A stretch of 64,000 nt of DNA from Owenia fusiformis (Eukaryota > Annelida > Polychaeta > Sabellida > Oweniidae): the NCBI GenBank assembly GCA_903813345.2, contig CAIIXF020000011.1, forward strand, positions 4,800,571 to 4,864,570, given 5' to 3'. Made by a program: the position numbers and the translations under genes. This document shows positions 1 to 9,553 of this stretch, in pieces. The notes below the pieces were generated by a model. It saw only the letters and a program-made list of their open reading frames with translations, was not told the DNA's origin and did not search any database. Every line of letters begins with the position of its first letter. Within the stretch, counting starts at the first letter, position 1.

Positions 1-321
1 AATGCTATAGTCACTGATTTTTATTTGAGGTATTTTGTTTTGTTTAATGAACAGTGTTCCTTTTTGTAAAATAATTTCTGGATTTTGCGACCGTTTAAGT
101 TTATGTACTCGAGATGCTGAAGGATGTGGGGATTATTTTAGGCATTGTCAATTAAATTGCTAAAACTGAAGGCTTTAGGTTTGCAGTGGGATGCTGACCC
201 TTTTAAACGTTAAACGAATTATAATATCTATCTCAAAGCATTAAGACCAAATTCTAAATATTGTATATCTAATATACTATTAGTATTGTTATGAGTATTG
301 GCTCACAATTTGTATTTTTAT

Positions 322-657
322 TCAATTTGTGTTGTAATGACTCGAGTATAATGAGGTGCTACTTGGTGTAATGGTCTGGGAATGATGTTTATACTTAGCT
401 CGTGGGTCGGGAGGGGTTGATAGACGTTTGACTTTGGGATTGCTAGTGTTTCTTATGTCACCACCAAGAGTGGTATGACATATTGTTATAGTTTCCAACA
501 TAAAGTCCATTGACAGTACATATTCGGCGTTCGGTGTATGTAACGAATATGCGTTGGCATTTTGCATGTTAATGCTTTGATATTCCCTTATATTAGTATA
601 CTCTTGAACACATTCCATTTGTTGCTGTGCCTTTTCCATTTCCACTTGTGCGTTCAT
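322..657 (-). CDS. hypothetical 111-aa ORF
   Basis: An ATG-initiated 111-codon frame with an in-frame TAA three codons upstream, so the start is well bounded. The product is Gln/Glu/Met-rich at the N-terminus (residues 1-25) and Ser/Thr/Pro/His-rich afterwards; I see no domain, signal peptide or membrane segment. The stop codon runs directly into AATAAA on the same strand (317-322), which could serve as a poly(A) signal but would leave almost no 3' UTR. It may be a small gene, the last exon of a longer one, or chance. I do not recognise the family. Confidence 0.3.
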   Translation of the reverse strand: MNAQVEMEKAQQQMECVQEYTNIREYQSINMQNANAYSLHTPNAEYVLSMDFMLETITICHTTLGGDIRNTSNPKVKRLSTPPDPRAKYKHHSQTITPSSTSLYSSHYNTN

Positions 658-2343
658 GTTTTGTTACTTCAGAATTCTGATTTTTTATTAATGTGTAACA
701 AACAGTATAATATAACAACAATTATATTTGTCACTGCGATGCATTACATCGATTCATTTTTACATTATTGCCGACATTTCTCAAAGATCCATGTAGTCAA
801 ATGTTGAAGATATGGTCCTTATATAAGCAACCAATTCATGTTCAACCATATGCAACAATTTTCAATCGCAGACGGTATTAGACAAGGAAGAACAACGAGT
901 CTCCCTTTATTGGCAATTGACCCCTGAATACGGCTGTCCATATCTCAAAATGTATTACTACTAATTTAGTAAAAAACTGACATATTATAACCATATGTTA
1001 TTCACAGGTAATAAAGGTGCCAATATATTGATTGCTTCACTAATATCTCCAAAACGACATAAAATGTTGAAACCTTGATTTTTTATATATAAGGTATTTC
1101 AAGGAACACATACCGCAAAATTATAGCCAAGAAACTTGATGTATATATTAAAAATATTTTCATGTGATCTTCTTTTAATGTTTGTACTTTAAATTATGAA
1201 AAAAATACGAAAAACGTTTTACACGTTTTTTGACCCCTGATAATGACATGCATTATTCGGCCTAAAAGCCCGCCGTATTTATCATGGCTATACAAAAATA
1301 AAACGCGGGACACATGTAGGTATCTAAATATAAGCTCAAATATCATTATGCAGATATGGTGCCACCAACTCCTTAATTAGACGTCCTAGAAATTTCATAC
1401 CGTGGACTATAGGTTGGCATGCCAAAATGTAAAATCTCTAATGATGGTGTTATAGTGTGGATTTATAACGAACTTGAACTGGATATATGTTACACGGAGA
1501 TGCGTTGTCATACTGAAAGTCGTTCAGTGCTGTTGTGAACATGTATTATGCATAAGGTAATTATAACAAAGCCTTGTTATTTGATCTTTAAATTCACTAT
1601 CTGTTAGATCTGTAAAGTGAAGTCAGAGTGAGAGAATCTAGTTAACATAACCGTTTTAATTCCACTTTGCAATCCAAGAGGGATACGGGAAATAAGTTCA
1701 AATTCATATCCTTTCCTTCATTCAATCTTTTACATTCCATTCTTTGTGAAACGTTCCACCTGCCATTTGTTATTTCTAATCCTTTATTCCCCTTTCTCCG
1801 TTCTATCACTTTTTAAACAGTTCACACATTTATTATTTTCTTATCTTTTATTCTCAGTATTTCTGTCAACTTGTCAATTATTTCAATTTCATTCACAATC
1901 AACAATCAGAAATGCAAGCTGACAGAGAATTATGAAATAGGTATATGCTGTACTAAACTTCCTGGATCGGAGAACTTATAAAAATATATGGTGTGTCGTG
2001 CTTGAATAGAGAAGGGGGGGGGTGTTTGTTCATCGTTATCCGAGGAAGGTACATATTTTTTCCGGGACTTGAACAGTGCGGTTTGATATTATAGTTCAAC
2101 TGGACAAATCCTACGTGTAATTTAGAAAGAAAAAACGGGAATTAGTAGTGAAAGACAGAAATGTCCAAGAGAAGAAGTGTTATTTCTTGAGTAGACCATG
2201 TTACCCTTTCTTCTTTATTTGGTTAGGAATATTTTCCGTATGTTTCTTTGGAGGCATGATTAGTTTCAATGATCAGAAGACAGGAAGCTGGAGATATACA
2301 CGCACGCGCAAACCCCCAACTAAGCATTTTCTAACGAAGCTAC
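658..2343. other. no gene seen
   Basis: AT-rich sequence with stop codons in all frames; no recognisable domain, RNA or terminal repeat. Confidence 0.5.
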
Positions 2344-2530
2344 CTGTTACACTGGCAAAAAAAGCTTCGTTGGGAGCTAACCTTCGTTGAATTTTCTACT
2401 CAATTGCTTCGTTATCAACTAAGCTTTTCTAACGAAGGCAGAGGTGTTACACTGGCCCAAAATTGCTTCGTTACGAAGCTTTTTGTCAAATTGCTTCGTA
2501 ACGAAGCATTTCAACTGGCCTGTGTAACAG
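2344..2530. repeat. short hairpin-rich inverted-repeat element
   Basis: The ends carry inverted copies of CTGTTACAC(t)GGC. The interior is built of repeated small palindromes around GCTTCGTTACGAAGC, with inverted AAGCTTCGTT and AACGAAGC words. It resembles a MITE or fold-back relic. No clear target duplication was found. Confidence 0.5.
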
Positions 2531-3842
2531 GGGTCATTGTTATAAATTGATAGAATTTAACCATTTGAAACAGTTTTTATTATTGTATTTCCTGTCAATA
2601 TTTTGTTTTAATCAATATTGTATTCTTGCTGCAATAGTATTCTCTTAAGTATAATGATACCATTGATACATATCATAAGTATGTAATGTCACTATTACTA
2701 ACCAGCATAATCAAAGAAACATTAATTTAAATAAGTGCTTAGAAAAAAGGTCCCTGGATTAATAGGAAAGTCAAAACTGCATCTCCGCAATGCATAAATT
2801 CACAAAGCAAAGAAAACAAATCTTGCAATTGAATGTCTTGGAATTTAACCTTTTTGTACAATGGCCCGTATTACCCTGATAATGTCCCGTTGGACTTCTA
2901 CATTATGAATATCTTGAAGCAATATTTGTGAGAAGTTTAACATGAAAATGAGACTCTGCTTGAAGACAATTTTATAAGTAATCTGAGCGGTGGGCAGCAG
3001 CGGTTTTGTTAGGTCTTTGAGTCCCTGGTCAAGATGCACCACGAATGTTTAGATAATGTTGGGAAATACATAATACTGGATATCAGTAGTAATGTCAATT
3101 GACCAAATAATGTTACAGTACCACTTCTTTTGCGGTTGTGGTACATAATTTGATGTATAATAACAACAGATGATGGAGTGTCAAGATGATATGAGCAGGA
3201 GAAAAGAAATATAAAACATAATTGTGACGCTGCTCCACATACATGGGACTACCGTTACAATAACCTTTTCATTTTGAAACAATTCGTCATTGCTGTTGTA
3301 GGTTAAATAGTTATAATGTCATTCTACAATCCGTAGCAATTTCATCTCACAACAGGTAAATCTATTGAAATTAGAGCATTTGTATCTTTACTTTCCGGAC
3401 ATCCTGTAAATCATTTTATCTCATGATTCTATTGGACAATATAGGCGACGCCACACCATGAATATCAATTAACTTTTAATAATTAAAGAATAAACATTTT
3501 CACTTACCATGCTTTTGTTTCATAAAATGCCAGGATACTTGCGGGGTACATGGTTCAGCTAAAAAACGTCATATTTTTGATGTCACATTAATTTCATTTG
3601 GCATCAATTCATTGAACAGTTTTTCATGTTAAAATATCAGGTTGTGCAAATTGACAGGTTTTGATGCCAATTCTATTGTCTTGAAGACATCACAGTCAAG
3701 GAAATATTCAATTGTGACAATTTTCAGCTGACATAGATGATTTTCAGGATGAAAAGATGAAAAAGTGAAAAGGGGATTTTGAGAAAAAATCATGTCAAAT
3801 ATTGATTCTCCTAGCAAGTTGTTAAAATGGTAGCAAAGAAAT
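2531..3842. other. no gene seen; probable upstream part of the mariner relic
   Basis: No supportable gene. The 5' end of the mariner element whose transposase starts near 3843 should lie here, but I could not identify its terminal inverted repeat. Confidence 0.4.
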
Positions 3843-4053
3843 TTGATACAGTGTATGGTAGAAAACAGGAAAACACTACAAGAGACATATTCACTTGTTA
3901 AAGGTGATTTTGGACAGGATGCTCCAAGATATAATACTGTCCGTAGATGGTACAATGACTTCTTGTCTGGAAAAGGGATAAACTGTCTGATTCAGCACGG
4001 ACTGGCCGGCCCAAGAGTTCTGTATATGAGGACAATGCTGAGAAAATACAAGA
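3843..4053 (+). pseudogene. mariner transposase, N-terminal fragment
   Basis: The frame contains a mariner-like first helix-turn-helix: a stretch ending in GQDAPRYNTVRRWYNDFLSG, matching the family pattern in which a Gly-x-x-x-Pro turn precedes a W-F-x-x-F recognition segment. In mariners this N-terminal domain binds the terminal inverted repeats. The frame is interrupted at 4053 by a long-TIR element; the gene resumes at 27096 after a 4-bp duplication (AAGA), in a reading frame offset by one or two bases. The fragment is non-functional. Confidence 0.7.
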
Positions 4054-4650
4054 AACAGGATCTTAAGAGGTTCTGGACAAATCATTTGATTCTGGACTTG
4101 TCATATTTTTTTTTCAACGAAATCACATCCAAGGGTTGAATTTTTATTAGCTATTTAGAGAGTGAGTCCTGCCTAGTATTAATTTCAATAAAAAAGTTAA
4201 AATAGAACCCTATTTGAGAGTCAATCTAATACTTACATTACATTGATAAATTAAGGCAAATCCTGAAATATTTTTAAAGTGCATTTTTTTATGAAATATT
4301 ATCCAGCAAGTATTTAGATGAAACGGTCTTATTTAAATACAAATCATAACATGATGATATTTTTCATTAAACATTTTTCAATGAAATTCAATTGAAGGGT
4401 CAAGATAAAACGAGCTAATTTAGGTGAAAACCCTTACATGATGTTTTCATAACTTCTTTCATAAAATTCCATCAAGGGGTGAAGATAAAATTATCGAATT
4501 TAAGTGATTAAGGATCACGAGGATATGTTTTCTTTGATATTTTCTATGAAATCCCATCCAATGGTCAAGGTAAAATTTTGATTTTGATTTGGTATTAGGT
4601 CACGTCTTCGAAAGATCCATATAAGGCCCATAGAACCATATAGGAACGTC
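4054..4650. repeat. left TIR arm, outer segment
   Basis: Inverted match to 25990-27095, excluding the insertion at 26302-26812. Its inner edge is the CGTC target site used by the Gypsy element. The same segment recurs in direct orientation at 62194-62793. Confidence 0.85.
4647..4650. other. target-site duplication, left copy (CGTC)
   Basis: Matches CGTC at 18699-18702. A 4-bp TSD is typical for Gypsy-type integrases. Confidence 0.85.
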
Positions 4651-4740
4651 TGTCACGACCCGTATGTGGTAGCGTGATTGGGAATCGGACAGAAAAGGAA
4701 GTTATATTTGATGTCTCAAATAATAGATATTGCATGTACT

Positions 4741-5014
4741 AGTTTGCAATTGTTAATGTTTTCAATTTAAAGTGGGAGGGGTTAGTTGAACAGAAAAGCC
4801 ATTTACAGGGGCTTTATTAAGAACATGTGCTGCATTTACTAGATTGCAATTGTTAGGGTTTTCAATTTAAAGTGGGAGGGGTTAGTTGAACAGGAAAGCC
4901 ATTTACAGGGGCTTTATTAAGAACATGTACTAGATTGCAATGGTTAGGGTTGTCAATTCAAAGTGGGAGGGGTTAGTTGAACAGGAAAGCCATTTACAGG
5001 GGCTTTATTAAGAA
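4741..5014 (-). terminator. triplicated poly(A)-signal repeat in the 3' LTR
   Basis: Three tandem copies (spacing about 100 and 91 bp) share AGTGGGAGGGGTTAGTTGAA and a sense-strand AATAAA at 4813-4818, 4913-4918 and 5004-5009. In the 3' LTR these would be the polyadenylation signals of the element. The same triplet is in the 5' LTR at 16381-16654. Confidence 0.6.
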
Positions 5015-5396
5015 CACTATGTCAGAAATCAGCTGATTAGTCTGGTTAAAGATTTTCTGAGTACAGTGAAACTCGTGGGAATTGAACACTTATGAAGTCA
5101 CAAGAATATGTTCACCATAGAAAGGTGTTCATTATAAAGGCGTGACTTCATATGGACACATTGGTGTATGTGATAACAAGAGGTGTTTGATATTGCAGGT
5201 TTCACTGTAATCATACAGTAAATAGTGGGCAAATGCAAGTTTCACTGTAATCAGATGATATATAGTGGATCAAAGACAGATTTCACTGTAATATGTTGGT
5301 AAATAATATGTAGGGTAATCAGGCTGAGCAATCAGGAAAATTAAGAACGTTGCAAATCTTGTGTGACAATTTCCCAATTACCGTGTGAGCAAATAA

Positions 5397-5654
5397 TTAA
5401 CTACCTGGACAGGCGTGCGATTGACCTTTATAGGAGACCTCTGCGAAACAAATTGGACAACAAGTGTCATCTGTTTTCCACTGGTCTATGCAGAAAGTAC
5501 ATGCACAAATCTCTTGCTCAGGGTAATGTTGGGGGTCAGTCAATGTCAGTAAGATTTTGCAATACAAGCAGATGTAATGGCCACAGGGTAGATATATTAG
5601 GTTAGGTGAGAAATTAGTGCAGTGGAAACAAAAGTGTGCATTTTGTAAAGCCAT
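5397..5654 (-). CDS. LTR-encoded RING-finger protein (3' LTR copy)
   Basis: An 85-aa frame identical to the copy in the 5' LTR (17037-17294). Ligand pattern: C9-x2-C12-x11-C24-x-H26-x2-C29-x2-C32, then C66-x2-C69, with an extra C52-x2-C55 pair. RING fingers generally bind two zincs and recruit ubiquitin E2 enzymes; here that activity is inferred. The start is an ATG in a strong context (GCCATGG). This copy would lie in the 3' part of the element's transcript. Confidence 0.6.
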   Translation of the reverse strand: MALQNAHFCFHCTNFSPNLIYLPCGHYICLYCKILLTLTDPQHYPEQEICACTFCIDQWKTDDTCCPICFAEVSYKGQSHACPGS

Positions 5655-5870
5655 GGCATTAGAGAAATCAGACGTGAAACAACCTAATAAGTATCTGTAA
5701 AGACAATTTACAGTTGAAGTGTCTGTTCATAAATAACCAGCTGGCTACAAATGGGCTTCTGTCAATAATTTCAATTCCAATACAACGGGAGGGGGATTGA
5801 ATAATCTAGCTAGGAATTTACCATCTAAGCTTTACCAAGAAATAAACAAACTCTGGCGTGTAAAGGGATC

Positions 5871-5877
5871 TTTATAA
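5871..5877 (-). promoter_or_regulatory. TATA-like box in the 3' LTR
   Basis: On the minus strand the sequence is TTTATAAAG, about 220 bp upstream of the RING ATG. Equivalent to 17511-17517 in the 5' LTR, where it would matter. Confidence 0.35.
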
Positions 5878-7058
5878 AAATGTATAAAAACAAATCTATT
5901 CTACTGTAATAAGTTAACAAGTTCACAATGTTACAAGTCACTAACAGTTACTGGCAATGGAATGCATGTGTACACTCAAGTTTGAAACTCCGCTGGTTTT
6001 CACATACAGAAGCCAAAAGTGAGAACTACTTTTTGCTGACACTTGACCTTAAACGTAAACAATAACACTGATCAGCTGATCGGAGCACGTTTAATACAAC
6101 AAGTGTGTCCAGAAAAATTGGTAGAACTTTAAGTATAGGCCGTTAAGTATAATATGAATGCATTAAGTCAAATGAAAACACCAATATGTAGCCCACTTAG
6201 AGTATTGACATGTGTGGGAGGGGGTAGGTCAGTACCAGGGAAGTCAATTACAGCCCAAAAGGCTTCACGGGCTTCATAGGCTTGGCAAGTGACCTCAATG
6301 ACCCTGTGTTAAATTGAAGTTTTCGCTCCAGATGGGCTGCGAAAACGTAGTTAAATTGGTCCACAATACTCTAATAAGGGTTTATAACAATAAATGCGCT
6401 ACAAATAGTGTCCAATTCTTGTATAAAGTTGAGTTTGAATGATCGAACAGTAAAATCAGTGAAATAACCCAGCAAGTTTCGACAATCTTGAGCAACCTAA
6501 ATAAATGCAATTACCTGGCCTGTGCCTGTATCACGACTCTCCATAATGTAATCAGCGGTATATATATCCAGTAGTTATATCCAGAGTTTGAGTATCTTGT
6601 AAAATATCCAAAAGACGGAGAATTCAAAGTATCGACTCGCCAGAAGAAGCTCGGATTCGCACAATGTAAAATATTTATGCGCGTGCCTAATTGCGCTAGT
6701 TTGGGGCCGGAGAATATAGTTCCTCTGTTTAAAGCTAAGTTAAGAGTGATTGAAGTTAAAATACCCAAATATAGGGTAATAATATAAATAGACATGAGGT
6801 TTAACACATGAAATAGAGTGGAATACTTGAGTAATAACGTGTTGAAAGAGGAACTATTTCCCAGGACCAAAGGTCAAAGTGCATCCAATATGGCGGCAAT
6901 AACAAAAACATTTAATTTGAAATTTTGAAAGAAAAGGGTTAAACTCTGATATATGGAGAATTGCGATAGCATTTAAAATGTGAGTATAAGTTAACAAAGT
7001 GGCGATCTTTCAAATCAACCAACTGACAAGAGTGGAAACGAAGTGCAAGATCGTCACA

Positions 7059-7069
7059 TTGCCTCCTAT
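7059..7069 (-). other. polypurine tract, candidate
   Basis: On the sense (minus) strand the purine-rich AGGAGGCAA directly abuts the 3' LTR, where plus-strand priming is expected. It is short for a PPT. Confidence 0.5.
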
Positions 7070-7980
7070 TTAAAATGAGTTCGACCTCGAACTCTTAAAT
7101 ACCAGTACATAAATGCTACAAAACTATAAAAACAATCACCCAATTTAATGGGTTATCATTGTCACTCTGACTAAGTACCAAGTATAAAAGTATACCATTG
7201 GTAATACTGTATTAAAGTATATAAAAATACCACAAGGCTTCAAAATGCCTTAAAAATACTTTTCAAAATATAAATACTGTACAACATCTACTATTTGGTT
7301 CCTGAGACTAGTGAAAATTATTGATTATGCATTAAAAGGAACCTTCCTGGAATTATTGAGCATTATACAATCAGCAACTCAGATCTATTATCTGTAAAAT
7401 ATAATATAGTTTAACATATGTACATATATACAAAAAGAATGATAATATCCATTATCTTTGCACTTTAATATCATGCAATACAGTTGTGTTACTCTGACAC
7501 TATCTGTAATGTATTTTCTAACTTAATAAGTGTTCATGAGGTATTTCACATATACCTTTTTTATAGTGATACCAATGTTTATAAACCTAATAAACATAAT
7601 GTCATTTATTGTAGTTCTATTGCACTTTTAGTCTGGTTGTAATAAGTGTTTATGAGATTTTCAATATATACTTATATATATAGTGGTAGCACCATTGATA
7701 AACATAATAAGTATATTGTCACTGCATTGAAGTTCTGCTGCACTTGTAATCTGGTTGGAGTATCACCTGGCAAGTTGATGTTGTTGCTTGTAGTTTATTC
7801 ATTGCTATTAGTGTTATAATAGGTAAGCAATGTAGCACTTTTATAATCCAATATTGTCACTGGTTAGTCACTGGTTATCATAGATATATATGGTATCACT
7901 GATAATGTATCACTAGTTTGTGAATATGAGCAAATGTTATACACAGTTTCTTTCTTGTTTGTTGTAGGTCATTGTATAGT
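7070..7980. other. retrotransposon 3' non-coding region
   Basis: AT-rich sequence between the zinc-finger frame and the 3' LTR. No long frame. Includes diverged internal repeats of AATAAGTGTTCATGAGGT (near 7525 and 7640). Confidence 0.6.
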
Positions 7981-9306
7981 CTATTGCTTTAACCAACAAT
8001 CCAATGTCTTCTGCTTTTGGGTTGAAGTTGTAGGCGTGGCTGTTCTTCTTATGGAGAGGTCCAACACTAAGTTCAAGGGTTCTGTTTGGCTCTCCTCTTG
8101 CACTACATTGGAATTTGTAGCTGGAGCCTTGGAGGCAGGAGTCTCAGATTTTGAGCACACCACAATCTTGATTGGGGAGACAGGAGTGGCAGGATTAAGA
8201 ACTGTCTCAGTGTCCTCTTTTGGTGTGAGCACTTTCCACGAGGGGGTCTTAGGGGGTGTTTTAGGAGATTTTGAAGATGTACTAGAACTTGACTGACATA
8301 GCTCTTCGTCAAGAGCATCAACATTCAATAGTGTATCCCAATTCTTCTTCATAGCTTTTACTTTAGCACGTAGAGGCTTCTTGGATAGTTTACGTTTTAG
8401 GGAGTCCTTTGATTTCTTCTTTGAAGATTCTTTAGACTTAGCTTTGGACTTTGAAGTGCCTCTGTGTTTGGACTTTACAGGGGGTTTGTTTTTCTGTTTA
8501 GAGGTGCCTGTAGTTTTAGACTTCTTGGGAATGGTGAAAGGTTTCATGGGTGTGTGCGGAGATAGGATTTGACTGTTGGCGCCTGGAGTACCCTGCTCTT
8601 GGGATCCAGACCCTTCATTTAGAGGTGAGGTGGGAGGGGTAGTTGTCTTTTCAGGTGAACTTTGGGAAGGAGAGAGGGGCAGGATTTGGGAATGCTGGTA
8701 GTATTCTGTTCCATCGCTTGACACATCACTCCTTAGTGGGGACAGTCTAGCTATGTTATCCCATTCCATGCCTTTAAACAAATCCTCTGGTATGATACCT
8801 AATAGGGATTCATCCATGAAGGTAGATGAGGTGGAAGGATCCCTAGCCAATGTGTCAAGCTCATTTACCCACGTCACCTTGGGTTCACTAGTACTGGGAG
8901 GCATTAATACTACATCAAATAAGCTAGGGATATTAGCTGTGGGCGTGATTGGTGTGGGTGGCAAATCCCTAGAGGTAATGGTGTGTGATGGAAGTGCCTG
9001 GGAAGGTCGCATATGGGTGGCTATGTGTCGTTCAATATTATTCTTACAATGGGCTGGTCTATTGAAATTGCATCCACTTTCAGGGCAGAAAAATCTAACT
9101 GAATGGCAGTTTCTTGTATGTTTGTTCAGCTTAGCTAAACTGCCAAAGGACCTGTCTGGACACTGTAAACAGTGCCAAACTTTGTGAGGGATTCTATGGA
9201 ATACTCTCTCATGTTCCTCCAGCTTCACACGCTGTCTGAACGTAGCTCCACAGACGATGTTTTCCAACGTGAATGTGCACACATATTCAGGGCCCTGGAA
9301 ATACAC
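7981..9306 (-). CDS. C2H2 zinc-finger accessory protein in the env position
   Basis: A 441-codon open frame downstream of pol, in sense orientation. Residues 10-100 hold three C2H2-like fingers: an atypical first (C-x8-C ... H-x4-H), then C-x2-C-x13-H-x4-H and C-x4-C-x14-H-x3-H. A Ser/Pro/Thr-rich linker follows, then a Lys/Ser-rich block around residues 245-330 that looks like a nuclear-localisation or DNA-binding tail. Near the end are PLNLVLDLS (resembling the PxDLS CtBP-binding motif) and the C-terminal QKTLDCWLKQ (resembling a PCNA-interacting box). No membrane or signal segments, so it is not an envelope protein. There is no ATG before the fingers; the frame opens at a splice acceptor (9294/9295), so it is probably a 3' exon. 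Function as a DNA-binding regulator is inference. Confidence 0.75.
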   Translation of the reverse strand: MYFQGPEYVCTFTLENIVCGATFRQRVKLEEHERVFHRIPHKVWHCLQCPDRSFGSLAKLNKHTRNCHSVRFFCPESGCNFNRPAHCKNNIERHIATHMRPSQALPSHTITSRDLPPTPITPTANIPSLFDVVLMPPSTSEPKVTWVNELDTLARDPSTSSTFMDESLLGIIPEDLFKGMEWDNIARLSPLRSDVSSDGTEYYQHSQILPLSPSQSSPEKTTTPPTSPLNEGSGSQEQGTPGANSQILSPHTPMKPFTIPKKSKTTGTSKQKNKPPVKSKHRGTSKSKAKSKESSKKKSKDSLKRKLSKKPLRAKVKAMKKNWDTLLNVDALDEELCQSSSSTSSKSPKTPPKTPSWKVLTPKEDTETVLNPATPVSPIKIVVCSKSETPASKAPATNSNVVQEESQTEPLNLVLDLSIRRTATPTTSTQKQKTLDCWLKQ

Positions 9307-9312
9307 AGAAAG
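9289..9312 (-). promoter_or_regulatory. splice acceptor for the zinc-finger exon
   Basis: On the minus strand the pyrimidine-rich CTCTTTCTGTGTATTTCCAG ends at 9295 and is followed by G at 9294. It is in frame with the zinc-finger ORF (phase 0). No donor could be fixed. Confidence 0.55.
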
Positions 9313-9553
9313 AGTGGATTACCAATAGGCTTCAAAAGCAGTGGGCATGATTTAAACATGGTTATTATCATTACTTTAATATGATATATGTAAACTCTAA
9401 AATGAACCTCAATCACTATCTACTTAGAGGATAAAGAGTCATATAATCAGTATCATATAATGGTGAGGATAGTTAGTAACAGTGAGGTTAGTGGAGTAAG
9501 GAAAAGGTAAAGTAGGATGAAGATTTGTTGGAGGAAGTGCATGCCAAGAGCTA

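Larger units (their letters stand above)
4651..7058 (-). repeat. 3' LTR
   Basis: Identical to 16291-18698 except at about four positions (5216, 6299, 6330 and 6425 in this copy). At 2.4 kb it is very long for a Gypsy LTR. It contains three tandem ~90-100-bp units (4741-5014), each with AATAAA in the sense direction, a TATA-like box and a RING-finger ORF. Confidence 0.95.

Noticed and set aside
8753-9187. 144-codon plus-strand frame over the zinc-finger gene
   Set aside because: Antisense shadow of the C2H2 frame, with no domain.
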